DNA of 5,776 bases. It comes from Candidatus Omnitrophota bacterium (lineage in GTDB: Bacteria; Omnitrophota; Gorgyraeia; B26-G9). Within the stretch, counting starts at the first letter, position 1. Every line of letters starts with the position of its first letter. The DNA is taken from positions 1 through 5,776 of the forward strand of contig JAQULA010000118.1 in NCBI GenBank assembly GCA_028718845.1, read 5' to 3'. This document shows positions 1-5,776 of this stretch, piece after piece. The position numbers and the translations under genes are program-made. Below the pieces are notes generated by a model. It saw only the letters and a list, made by a program, of their open reading frames with translations. It searched no databases and had not been told where the DNA came from.

Positions 1-1
1 A

Positions 2-1231
2 GGATGCGGTATCCGTACGATGGGTTTTTTTATGGTCGGGAACGAGGGAGATACTCCCGATTCGGTCCGGAAAACGATTGATTTCGCCAAGTCGCTCGAT
101 TTGGATTTTGTTCAGGTTTGTCAGGTTATCGCCAAACCGGGGACCCCTTTGCACCGGCAGATAAGCGAAGCGACCGGAGTTGATCTATGGAAAGAACACA
201 TCCGGGGTAATTTTCTGTCCCGGCGTTTGCCGACTCTGTGGACCGGGTTGACCGAGGCCGAGATTCGCGCCCTGACCCAGGAATTCTATTTCCGGTTTTA
301 TTTCCGGCCGGCGGCGATATTGAAACTGTTATTCCGGCTGAGATCGTGGGCGGAGATGCGGCGGTATTTGCGGGGAGGCGCGAAATTTATCGGGCAAAAA
401 CTGAAATTCTACGCCCCGGTTATCACCGATACACAATATGCGGAAGACCTGCTCCGGCAAAGCGCGGATTTTTTACCGGCGGCGCGCAGTAAGCAGGTTG
501 CGATCGTGTTGCCGACCTATAATGAACAAAAAAATATCCGGCCGATCGTGGAAAAGATCCGGTCGGTTTTGCCGGAAGCAATTATCGCTATTGTCGACGA
601 CAATTCTCCCGACGGCACCGGTGCGCTCGCCGGGGAATTGGCCGCAAAAGACCCGGCGATCCGGGTTGTTCACCGGCCGAAGAAAGACGGTTTGGGGACG
701 GCGTATAAGCAAGGATTTAAGTTCATAATCGATAATTTCGATGTCGAATATATTTTTTCGATGGATGCCGATTTGTCTCATGACCCGGGGTATCTACCGG
801 TTTTTCTTCATTTGGGGGGTTTTTATGACGTTGTTTCCGGATCTCGGTTTTTCGGCCGGGTGAGTATCAAAAACCGGTGTTTATGGCGTAATCTTATATC
901 CAAAAGCTCCAAATGGCTGATCAATATCCTGCTCGGGGTCAATCTAACCGATATGACCTCCGGGTACCGGTGTTACCGGACGGCGTCGCTGAAAAAAGTC
1001 GATTGGGAAAAGATTGTTTCCCGGGGGTACGCGTTCCAGTTTGAGATTGCCTATATGTTAAAGAACAACGGTGCGGTGATAAAGGAAATACCGATCCGGT
1101 TTGTGGAGCGTACGTCCGGGGTATCGAAAATATCCGCCGCGATTTTCCGGGAGGCGATTTTTATCGTTTTCCGGCTTTGTGCGCAAAGGATCCGCGGAAC
1201 CGGCGGAAAAAAACGTTCGAAACGCGGTTAG
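2..1231 (+). CDS. Radical SAM (B12-type) C-terminal part fused to polyprenyl-phosphate glycosyltransferase (DPM1-like GT2), 5' partial
   Basis: The frame is open from base 2, so the ATG at base 20 is an internal Met and the N-terminus, with any cobalamin-binding domain and CxxxCxxC cluster, lies outside the window. Residues below count from that Met. Residues 1-45 (GFFMVGNEGDT, later AKPGTPL) match the end of the radical SAM barrel in COG1032-type proteins, and 77-123 (LTEAEIRAL, FYFRP) match their usual C-terminal helices. A linker (about 131-157) leads to a full GT2 domain: PTYNE (165-169), DDNSPDGT (193-200), the DAD metal site (249-251) followed by LSHDP, TSGYRCYR (313-320), GYAFQFE (336-342) and a basic tail. 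Family knowledge: DPM1-like enzymes transfer mannose or glucose from a nucleotide sugar to polyprenyl phosphate at the cytoplasmic membrane face. There is no C-terminal membrane segment or GtrA domain. The exact sugar and the radical SAM reaction are unknown. The domain calls are firm; the fusion is direct from the frame. Confidence 0.88.
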   Translation, partial: GCGIRTMGFFMVGNEGDTPDSVRKTIDFAKSLDLDFVQVCQVIAKPGTPLHRQISEATGVDLWKEHIRGNFLSRRLPTLWTGLTEAEIRALTQEFYFRFYFRPAAILKLLFRLRSWAEMRRYLRGGAKFIGQKLKFYAPVITDTQYAEDLLRQSADFLPAARSKQVAIVLPTYNEQKNIRPIVEKIRSVLPEAIIAIVDDNSPDGTGALAGELAAKDPAIRVVHRPKKDGLGTAYKQGFKFIIDNFDVEYIFSMDADLSHDPGYLPVFLHLGGFYDVVSGSRFFGRVSIKNRCLWRNLISKSSKWLINILLGVNLTDMTSGYRCYRTASLKKVDWEKIVSRGYAFQFEIAYMLKNNGAVIKEIPIRFVERTSGVSKISAAIFREAIFIVFRLCAQRIRGTGGKKRSKRG

Positions 1232-1255
1232 TTCCCGAAAAAATATTGCGGGAAT
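1231..1255 (+). other. Hairpin between the fusion gene and wbqC
   Basis: TTCCCG (1232-1237) and CGGGAA (1249-1254) form a perfect 6-bp stem with an A-rich 11-base loop, and a G-T pair can extend it. It begins at the stop codon of the upstream gene. No T-run follows, so it is not a standard intrinsic terminator. It could mark the 3' end of a message or be an intercistronic RNA structure; chance is also possible for a stem this short. Confidence 0.3.
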
Positions 1256-1282
1256 CACCGCCGGGTTGTTCAGGTAGTAAGC

Positions 1283-1290
1283 AAGAAGGA
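1283..1290 (+). promoter_or_regulatory. Ribosome binding site that sets the wbqC start
   Basis: AAGAAGGA lies 9 bases before the ATG at 1300. It decides the start: the frame is open back to an ATG at 1177, but that one lies inside the upstream gene and would add 41 residues unlike the family, whereas the conserved IAIMQPGYLPWLG block begins just after Met-1300. Confidence 0.75.
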
Positions 1291-1299
1291 AAACTCGAT

Positions 1300-2016
1300 A
1301 TGCCGGAAGGAAGTAAACGTATTGCGATAATGCAGCCGGGATATTTGCCGTGGCTGGGATTTTACGAGCTGATGCATAATTGTGATCTGTTTGTTTTTTT
1401 GGACGATGTGCATTATACCACGCGGGACTGGCGCAACCGCAACCGTATCCGGACACACGACGGCTGGCAGTGGTTAAGCGTGCCGGTACTGCATAAAAAC
1501 AAACGCTGTCAGCTGATCAAGGACGTGCGGATTGATAATGATGAACCCTGGAACAAAAAGCACCTGAGGGCGCTGGAGATCAATTACCGGAGAAGCCGGT
1601 TTTTTGACCGGTTTTACCCGGAACTCCGGGCGGTTTACGCCCGGCCGTGGGAATATCTCTGCCAATTGAATACGGAATTGATCGGGGTTTGCTGCCGGGC
1701 GTTATCGATCCAAACTCCGTGCATATGCGCTTCGACCCTGGATGTCCGGGCGGCGGGCTCGGAGCGTATTTTGGAAATATGTAAAGCGCTTAACGCTTAT
1801 ACCTTATACGATAGTAAAGCCGCGGCAAATTTTCTTGATGTGTCGTTATTCGAGAAAGAGCGGATAATTGTGGAATTCCAGGATTACCGGCATCCGGTGT
1901 ACGAACAGGTTTACGCGCCGTTTATCCCGTTTATGTCGGCAGTCGATCTCATTTTCAATCATGGACCGGAGGCGTCCGGTATTGTTGTTTCGGGACGGAG
2001 TTGTCCCGGTACATAG
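1300..2016 (+). CDS. wbqC: WbqC family protein
   Basis: This is a 238-residue protein, the usual length of the family (about 230-240). Conserved blocks run from end to end: IAIMQPGYLPWLGFYE (8-23), LFVFLDDVHYT (30-40), RDWRNRNRIRT (42-52), WQWLSVPV (56-63), INYRRSRFF (94-102), the Y-D-S-K-A-A-A-N-F-L segment (170-179) and IFNHGPEAS (218-226). It has no signal peptide or membrane segment, so it should be cytoplasmic. WbqC proteins are found in O-antigen and other surface-glycan loci and near lipid or natural-product genes. Their biochemical role is not settled to my knowledge, so the name is a family label rather than a function. It follows the fusion gene by 68 bases on the same strand and may be co-transcribed with it. 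The ATG at 1300 is chosen for its strong ribosome binding site and agreement with the family N-terminus. Confidence 0.93.
   Translation: MPEGSKRIAIMQPGYLPWLGFYELMHNCDLFVFLDDVHYTTRDWRNRNRIRTHDGWQWLSVPVLHKNKRCQLIKDVRIDNDEPWNKKHLRALEINYRRSRFFDRFYPELRAVYARPWEYLCQLNTELIGVCCRALSIQTPCICASTLDVRAAGSERILEICKALNAYTLYDSKAAANFLDVSLFEKERIIVEFQDYRHPVYEQVYAPFIPFMSAVDLIFNHGPEASGIVVSGRSCPGT
1991..2008 (+). other. Hairpin at the 3' end of wbqC
   Basis: CGGGAC (1991-1996) and GTCCCG (2003-2008) form a perfect 6-bp stem around a 6-base loop, inside the last codons of wbqC and ending 5 bases before its stop codon. No T-run follows, so an intrinsic terminator is not supported. It may protect the transcript 3' end or slow ribosomes, or may be a by-product of the CCGG-rich composition. 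Confidence 0.25.
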
Positions 2017-2072
2017 CCGATACCGCAGTGTTTATTCGCAACGGCTGTCCGCGCGGGCCGGGAGATTCCGAA

Positions 2073-2101
2073 TTGACATTTTCGGGGCGGTAAATTATAA
2101 T
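2073..2101 (+). promoter_or_regulatory. Sigma-70 type promoter, exact consensus
   Basis: The -35 box TTGACA (2073-2078) and the -10 box TATAAT (2096-2101) both match the bacterial housekeeping consensus at all six bases, with the ideal 17-base spacer. Transcription would start near 2108-2110. It lies in the only sizeable gap of the window and points at the gene starting at 2216, giving a leader of about 107 bases. It probably drives the three downstream genes. CCGAA (2068-2072) and TTCGG (2081-2085) are inverted around the -35 box, and TTCGGG (2081-2086) pairs with CCCGAA (2106-2111) across the -10 box. These dyads could be an operator, but that is speculative. Confidence 0.8.
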
Positions 2102-2215
2102 AATTCCCGAAGCCGAATCCGTATTCAAATCGCAACCGATTGTTATTGCAAGAGTTATTGCGATAAGATCTTCGATTAACCTATTGAACTGCCAGAGCAA
2201 GGTAATGTCCCGAAA
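2102..2215 (+). other. 5' leader with a small inverted repeat
   Basis: The predicted leader runs from the promoter to the start codon at 2216. It holds a perfect 7-base inverted repeat, ATCGCAA (2129-2135) and TTGCGAT (2158-2164), with a 22-base loop, and a direct repeat GTTATTGC at 2142-2149 and 2154-2161. A competing short hairpin AATCG-CAAC-CGATT lies at 2128-2141. I recognise no known riboswitch, and no terminator stem with a T-run. AAGG at 2199-2202 is the only ribosome-binding-site candidate, 13 bases from the ATG, which is rather far. Confidence 0.3.
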
Positions 2216-3088
2216 ATGAGGGAAAAAAACAATAAAATACTACGTGGTTTAGCCGGGTTGCTCCTTATTTTTTTCCTGGATACGGCGGTAGTTTTTCCGG
2301 ACGAAGTCGGAGGGTTGTTTACGCTGTGTCCTTTACGCGTCGGGCAGTATGCGGAATATCAAATCGTCAGCTTTGAAAACCAGGATCGCGATAATCGTTA
2401 TCGCGTTGCCGTTTCCGGAACGGAGATACTTGAGGGCCGGGAATATTTCTGGATACAACTCGATATTATCAAAGGTTCGGCCCGGCAAATAACCCTGAAG
2501 GCGCTGACCGCCGGTTATGACCAGGCCGAATGCGCTCGAAAACCCGCCGGCTGTCTTTCCGAGGGGATCTTTTTTTTGTTCCGGACCGCGCGCCGGATTA
2601 TCCTGATCGATCAAAATGATGCCGGTTATGAAATATCGCCGGAAATTTTTTCCGCTCCTCCGGATATCCTCCGGGGAACATTATATAGCGCCACTCCCGA
2701 CGAGCAGAATTATATCGACTACACTAAAATGACCCGGCTTGCCCCCAAAGAAAACATCGCGGTTCCGGCCGGGACTTTTGACTGCGATCATTTTCAGGTT
2801 GAGACCCAGTCCGGAGAAGATTTTACCGCGGAAGGTTTGGATGTCTGGAGGTCGCCGGATATTCCTTTCCTGGGGGTTGTAAAAATGGAATTTTCTAAAA
2901 CAAACTTTGCCGAGAAGTGGAAATATCACTATGAGCAGCAGTTGAATAATGCTTCTTGGTGGTCTCGGTTGCATACCTATTTTTTTGTCCGGCGAGTGCC
3001 GGAAAAAGAACGTCAGGACACCTATGTGATGACCTTGGTGGGGTATGGGACGGAAAAAACGCGCAGTGATAACCGGCCGCTGCAATAA
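2216..3088 (+). CDS. Exported protein of unknown function (TapB/DUF3108-like style)
   Basis: This 290-residue protein starts with a basic stretch (R2, K4, K7, R10) followed by a hydrophobic core at 11-27, a likely Sec signal peptide with cleavage near 27-30. No lipobox cysteine is present, so it is probably not a lipoprotein. The rest looks like a soluble beta-rich domain. Its most telling segment is VPAGTFDCDHFQVE (183-196), followed by DVWRSPDIPFLGVVKMEF (209-226). That pairing of a VPAGTF-C block with a W-x-S-x-x-x-P-x-x-G-x-V-K block is familiar from bacterial periplasmic proteins annotated as TapB or DUF3108-like, whose function is not known to me. Cysteines sit at 38, 106, 113 and 190, so a disulfide outside the cytoplasm is possible. 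ATG-2216 is the first start after an in-frame stop at 2177-2179. It leads the operon with the YfhO-like gene 14 bases downstream. The family assignment is tentative. Confidence 0.8.
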   Translation: MREKNNKILRGLAGLLLIFFLDTAVVFPDEVGGLFTLCPLRVGQYAEYQIVSFENQDRDNRYRVAVSGTEILEGREYFWIQLDIIKGSARQITLKALTAGYDQAECARKPAGCLSEGIFFLFRTARRIILIDQNDAGYEISPEIFSAPPDILRGTLYSATPDEQNYIDYTKMTRLAPKENIAVPAGTFDCDHFQVETQSGEDFTAEGLDVWRSPDIPFLGVVKMEFSKTNFAEKWKYHYEQQLNNASWWSRLHTYFFVRRVPEKERQDTYVMTLVGYGTEKTRSDNRPLQ

Positions 3089-3093
3089 GGGGA
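3087..3093 (+). promoter_or_regulatory. Ribosome binding site supporting a GTG start
   Basis: AAGGGGA overlaps the stop codon of the upstream gene and sits 9 bases before the GTG at 3103. It supports that GTG rather than the first in-frame ATG (codon 23), which would remove the first membrane segment. The closeness to the upstream stop also suggests translational coupling. Confidence 0.75.
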
Positions 3094-3102
3094 ACGGGTA
3101 AC

Positions 3103-4944
3103 GTGGAGAAAAAAGTAAAACATACTATTATCGCGGCCGTACTGATCGTTGTCGCGGTTACGCTATATATGCTTCCGTTGTTGTTGAATCTTGACAACGG
3201 CATAACCCTGTGGCAGAAAAACCGGGTAAGTATCTGGTACCAAAATTGTCTCGATAGTTTTTTTTATTACGATACCATCGCCGGCGATCATGGCTGGCCT
3301 TTTTGGGGGTATTGCTTTGAAGGCGGGATTTTAGTCCTTTCCATCCCGGATGAAATCGTTTTTCATCCGTTATCCCCGTTGATTTTGGCCGTCGGTGCGG
3401 TTAAAGGAATGAATCTGGTCTATTATATAATGTATATTTTCGGGGGGCTTTCCATGTTTTATTTGACCTCCCGGGTTTTGAAATATGATTGGGCCGGATC
3501 GGTATATTCGTCGCTGGTGTTCGTTCTGTGCGGGTTCTTTCCGTTGCTGCAGGTATACGGGTTCGGCAATGCCCGGGAAACGATACTTATTCCGCTGTTA
3601 ACCGCTTTTTATCTGCGTTCGGTTTATTCCAATGCCTTTATTCTGCCGGCCGCGTTGATATTGAGCTTATTTTGTATCCAAAGCGCATTGTATTTTCCGA
3701 TCGTTGTATTGTTCCTTTTCATCCTGGCGTTGGTGACGATGTTTTATAAAGATACCCGACTGAGGGTGCGGCACCGGAATTTGCGGGTTTTTTTTATCAT
3801 TCTGGCCCTGGCCTTGGGGTTTTCCGCGTTCAAGCTGCTTCCGATACTGGAATTTCTCGCTATTGATAACGGCAGCCGGGGAGGGGCCTATCCGGATTCG
3901 ATTGCTTCCGCGAGTTCTTTTCCGTTTTTACTGGAATGTTTGGTGAAACCGGTAAATTCGGGTACGGGGACCATGTATATCGGATATCTGCCGCTGTTAG
4001 CGGGTATTGTTTCCGGGATCGTATTGTGGAAAAGACTCTGGCGATGGTTATTCATTTTACTGATATTTATCGGCTTATCGTTCGGTCCGCATGCCGGTAT
4101 CGATTTGCATCGTATCCTATGGCATTTACCGATATTCAATGCGATTGATGAATTGGCGAAATACTATTCCTTAATCGTTATTTTTATCATCTGTCTGCTG
4201 GCCGGCCGGGTTTTTCCGATTATCCGGAGATATCTGCCGGGGAAACCGGGGTATGCCGTCGGCGGTACGCTTATGGTCATTAGCGTGGTGAATTTACTGA
4301 CGGTAAACAGCGCCTATTTTAATGAATATAAAACGAAAATCCCGGAGCGGAAGAACGGGGAACAAAGATTTGTCCAGGCCGGGTTGATCAACTATCACAG
4401 CGGTGATGACGGAGCCATGTCGTTGCTGGCACTGTCGTTGTACCGGGAAAACATCGGAATTTTAAACCAGGACTATGACCGGTACACTCCCCAAATCAAT
4501 AACAATAATATCGTTCCGCGCTATTATCTTATCCCGCGCTTCGTTTTCCTGGCTCCCAGCACAAAACTAATATGCCTGCCGAATCCGGCATACCAGGGAG
4601 AATCGTCGTTTCTGCGGCCGGAAAATAAAGCCGAATTGATTCGGGTGACCGCCGATTCGCTGGCTGTCCGGGTGACGATGACCGGCAAAGACCGGCTGGT
4701 TATTAATCAGAATTATTCGCGCTGGTGGCGATCCAGCGCCGGGAAATTGGAAAATTATAAGGGGAGATTATCGGTCCGGCTGGACAGTGTGGGCAGCCGT
4801 ATTGTCAGCCTGGATTTTCGCCCGGGGAATTTTTATCTGGGGGGGGCGATATCGTTGTTTACCCTGTTTTTTTCGGTTTATTTTCTGTATCGGCCGGGGA
4901 AGCCACCGCATATCGGCCGAGGTGAAAACGCGGTAATGGTTTGA
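3103..4944 (+). CDS. YfhO-like polytopic membrane protein, probable GT-C glycosyltransferase
   Basis: The 613-residue protein has about 12 predicted membrane segments: one at 7-29, a dense set from about 90 to 250, then near 292-328, 355-372 and 384-403, and a last one at 577-597. The first outer loop (31-88) carries acidic residues (D51, D57, D62) and the block WPFWGYCFEGG, like the PFWNPY-x-x-x-G-x-P segment of YfhO proteins and placed where GT-C enzymes keep their catalytic acid. IFNAIDELAKYYSL (344-357) resembles the family's motif before a late helix. A soluble part (about 404-576) ends in INQNYSRWWRSSAG (534-547) and LDFRPGNFYLGGAISL (570-585), matching the YfhO C-terminus. Family knowledge: YfhO in Firmicutes moves sugars from polyprenyl phosphate onto lipoteichoic acid. 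Substrate and acceptor here are unknown. The GT2 domain encoded at the left end could supply a donor. It may instead be another GT-C-like family. Confidence 0.8.
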   Translation: MEKKVKHTIIAAVLIVVAVTLYMLPLLLNLDNGITLWQKNRVSIWYQNCLDSFFYYDTIAGDHGWPFWGYCFEGGILVLSIPDEIVFHPLSPLILAVGAVKGMNLVYYIMYIFGGLSMFYLTSRVLKYDWAGSVYSSLVFVLCGFFPLLQVYGFGNARETILIPLLTAFYLRSVYSNAFILPAALILSLFCIQSALYFPIVVLFLFILALVTMFYKDTRLRVRHRNLRVFFIILALALGFSAFKLLPILEFLAIDNGSRGGAYPDSIASASSFPFLLECLVKPVNSGTGTMYIGYLPLLAGIVSGIVLWKRLWRWLFILLIFIGLSFGPHAGIDLHRILWHLPIFNAIDELAKYYSLIVIFIICLLAGRVFPIIRRYLPGKPGYAVGGTLMVISVVNLLTVNSAYFNEYKTKIPERKNGEQRFVQAGLINYHSGDDGAMSLLALSLYRENIGILNQDYDRYTPQINNNNIVPRYYLIPRFVFLAPSTKLICLPNPAYQGESSFLRPENKAELIRVTADSLAVRVTMTGKDRLVINQNYSRWWRSSAGKLENYKGRLSVRLDSVGSRIVSLDFRPGNFYLGGAISLFTLFFSVYFLYRPGKPPHIGRGENAVMV

Positions 4945-4966
4945 TTGCGGGCTGATCGCTATTAGC

Positions 4967-4972
4967 AGGGGA
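4967..4972 (+). promoter_or_regulatory. Ribosome binding site for the last gene
   Basis: AGGGGA lies 5 bases before the ATG at 4978. A second ATG at 4973 is out of frame and touches this site, so 4978 is the start. The spacing is slightly short but workable. Confidence 0.65.
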
Positions 4973-4977
4973 ATGAA

Positions 4978-5776
4978 ATGCTGAAAATCCGATTATTGAA
5001 TCGTTTGTTTAACGGGAAAGAATTATGGGCGCTGCGGCATTCGTTCGCGCGTATCGGCAGGCGTTTATTCAACGTACCCCGGATTTACAATCTTATCGCG
5101 TTGTATGTTTCCCGGTGGGGTTTTTCCGCCCAGGTTTCCGGGGTTCCGTATTTAGCTATGCTTGAGCCGACATCGCGGTGTAATCTCCGTTGCCCGATGT
5201 GCGGGCGAACTTTCGCGGGGCTGAACCGGGCAGAGCGGGATATGAGCCTGGCGGAATTCAACGTGGTTTTTAATAAAATAAAATCCAATTTATTGGCCGT
5301 CGGTTTCTGGAATCTGGGTGAGCCGCTGCTGAACGGCTCATTGTTCGAGATGGTGCGGGTTGCTGCGCGGGAGGATATTTTCAGTATTGTTCTAACCAAC
5401 GGTACGCTGCTGGATCAACGCAAATCCCAGGAAGTGATTGCCTCCGGGCTCGATTATTTGGGTATTTCTATGGACGGGGCGAGTGCTTCTTCGTATAATA
5501 AATACCGTTTGGGCGGTGATTTTAAAACCGTGGTCGGGAATATAAAATTTCTGATTGAGGAAAAAAAAAGGCGGCGGTCGTTAACCCCGTTTGTCGAGAT
5601 TATTTTTCTGGTCATGAAAGACAATGAGCGGGAAATCGAGGCGATGATTAAACTGGCCGGAGATTTAGGGGTCAACAAGTTAAGCCTGAAAAAAGTTTCT
5701 CTGGGTTTTGCCGATGAATTTATTGAACCCGCCGAGTTTTTACCCGCGGAGCGGCGTTATATCCATTCCATCCATG
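4978..5776 (+). CDS. Radical SAM protein, probably SPASM type, 3' partial
   Basis: The frame is open from the ATG at 4978 to the window edge (266 codons plus one base), so the C-terminus is missing. Residues 1-55 form a basic, helical N-terminal extension. The radical SAM core follows: EPTSRCNLRCPMCGR (63-77) carries the CxxxCxxC cluster (C68, C72, C75) that holds the 4Fe-4S centre and splits S-adenosylmethionine; GEPLLN (114-119) is the SAM-binding GxP/GEP segment; LTNGTLL (139-145) and ISMDGAS (163-169) mark later barrel strands. The SYNKYR segment (172-177) after the DGA strand is common in radical SAM/SPASM proteins, so an auxiliary cluster domain is expected beyond the edge but cannot be seen. 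It starts 33 bases after the YfhO-like gene, likely in the same operon. The context suggests a role in glycan or envelope modification; no peptide precursor gene is visible. The substrate is unknown. Confidence 0.9.
   Translation, partial: MLKIRLLNRLFNGKELWALRHSFARIGRRLFNVPRIYNLIALYVSRWGFSAQVSGVPYLAMLEPTSRCNLRCPMCGRTFAGLNRAERDMSLAEFNVVFNKIKSNLLAVGFWNLGEPLLNGSLFEMVRVAAREDIFSIVLTNGTLLDQRKSQEVIASGLDYLGISMDGASASSYNKYRLGGDFKTVVGNIKFLIEEKKRRRSLTPFVEIIFLVMKDNEREIEAMIKLAGDLGVNKLSLKKVSLGFADEFIEPAEFLPAERRYIHSIH

Noticed and set aside
1177..1299. Extended N-terminus of wbqC from the ATG at 1177
   Set aside because: It would overlap the upstream gene by 55 bases and add residues unlike the family, while the start at 1300 has a strong ribosome binding site.
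1058..1456. 132-codon open frame on the - strand across the fusion gene end and wbqC start
   Set aside because: It lies opposite two well-supported genes with conserved motifs, crosses their junction, and its product shows no recognisable motif.
1868..2179. Open frame on the + strand running from inside wbqC into the gap, considered as a frameshifted wbqC tail
   Set aside because: wbqC already reaches its normal family length and ends after the conserved NHGPEAS block, and the other frame carries no WbqC-like sequence.
2184..2219. Short leader peptide whose stop overlaps the start at 2216 (ATG at 2205, codons for M-S-R-K, then TGA)
   Set aside because: The ATGA overlap is real, but the ribosome-binding-like AAGG is only 2 bases from the 2205 ATG, and the alternative TTG at 2184 has no binding site.
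2681..3085. 134-codon open frame on the - strand opposite the exported-protein gene
   Set aside because: It is fully antisense to a gene with a signal peptide and family-like motifs, and no ribosome binding site or known domain supports it.
3191..3196. TTGACA inside the YfhO-like gene as a -35 box
   Set aside because: No -10-like hexamer lies 16-18 bases downstream and the site is inside a coding region.
3421..3440. TATAAT-like string as an internal -10 box
   Set aside because: It falls in codons for a Tyr/Ile/Met-rich membrane segment and has no suitable -35 box upstream.

Overview
The window holds five protein-coding genes, all on the + strand, with the first and last cut by the window edges. 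Together they look like part of a surface-glycan or envelope biosynthesis locus of a bacterium. GC content is close to even, stop codons TAG, TAA and TGA are all used as stops, and one gene starts with GTG, so a standard bacterial code fits. The mix (a cobalamin-type radical SAM enzyme joined to a dolichol-phosphate-mannose-synthase-like transferase, WbqC, a YfhO-like membrane protein, and a CxxxCxxC radical SAM enzyme) resembles glycan loci of uncultured or anaerobic lineages such as Omnitrophota, Elusimicrobiota or Planctomycetes-type bacteria. That placement is a weak guess from gene style only. No rRNA, tRNA, mobile element or CRISPR array is visible.

Layout: (1) bases 2-1231, the C-terminal end of a radical SAM protein running in one reading frame into a complete GT2 polyprenyl-phosphate glycosyltransferase; (2) 1300-2016, a WbqC-family protein; (3) a 199-base gap, the longest non-coding stretch, carrying an exact TTGACA-N17-TATAAT promoter; (4) 2216-3088, an exported protein of unknown function; (5) 3103-4944, a polytopic YfhO-like membrane protein, probably a GT-C glycosyltransferase; (6) 4978-5776, a radical SAM protein cut at the right edge. 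The last three genes are 14 and 33 bases apart and probably form one operon driven by the promoter in the gap.

How they may work together (inference): the GT2 domain would load a sugar onto polyprenyl phosphate on the cytoplasmic side, and the YfhO-like protein would use such a lipid-linked sugar on the outer side, as in the CsbB/GtcA/YfhO glycosylation route of Firmicutes. No GtrA/GtcA-type flippase is visible here. The WbqC and radical SAM proteins would modify sugars or lipid carriers, but their substrates cannot be read from the sequence. The most unusual items are the radical SAM-GT2 fusion, the perfect promoter, and a strong excess of the tetranucleotide CCGG throughout the window.
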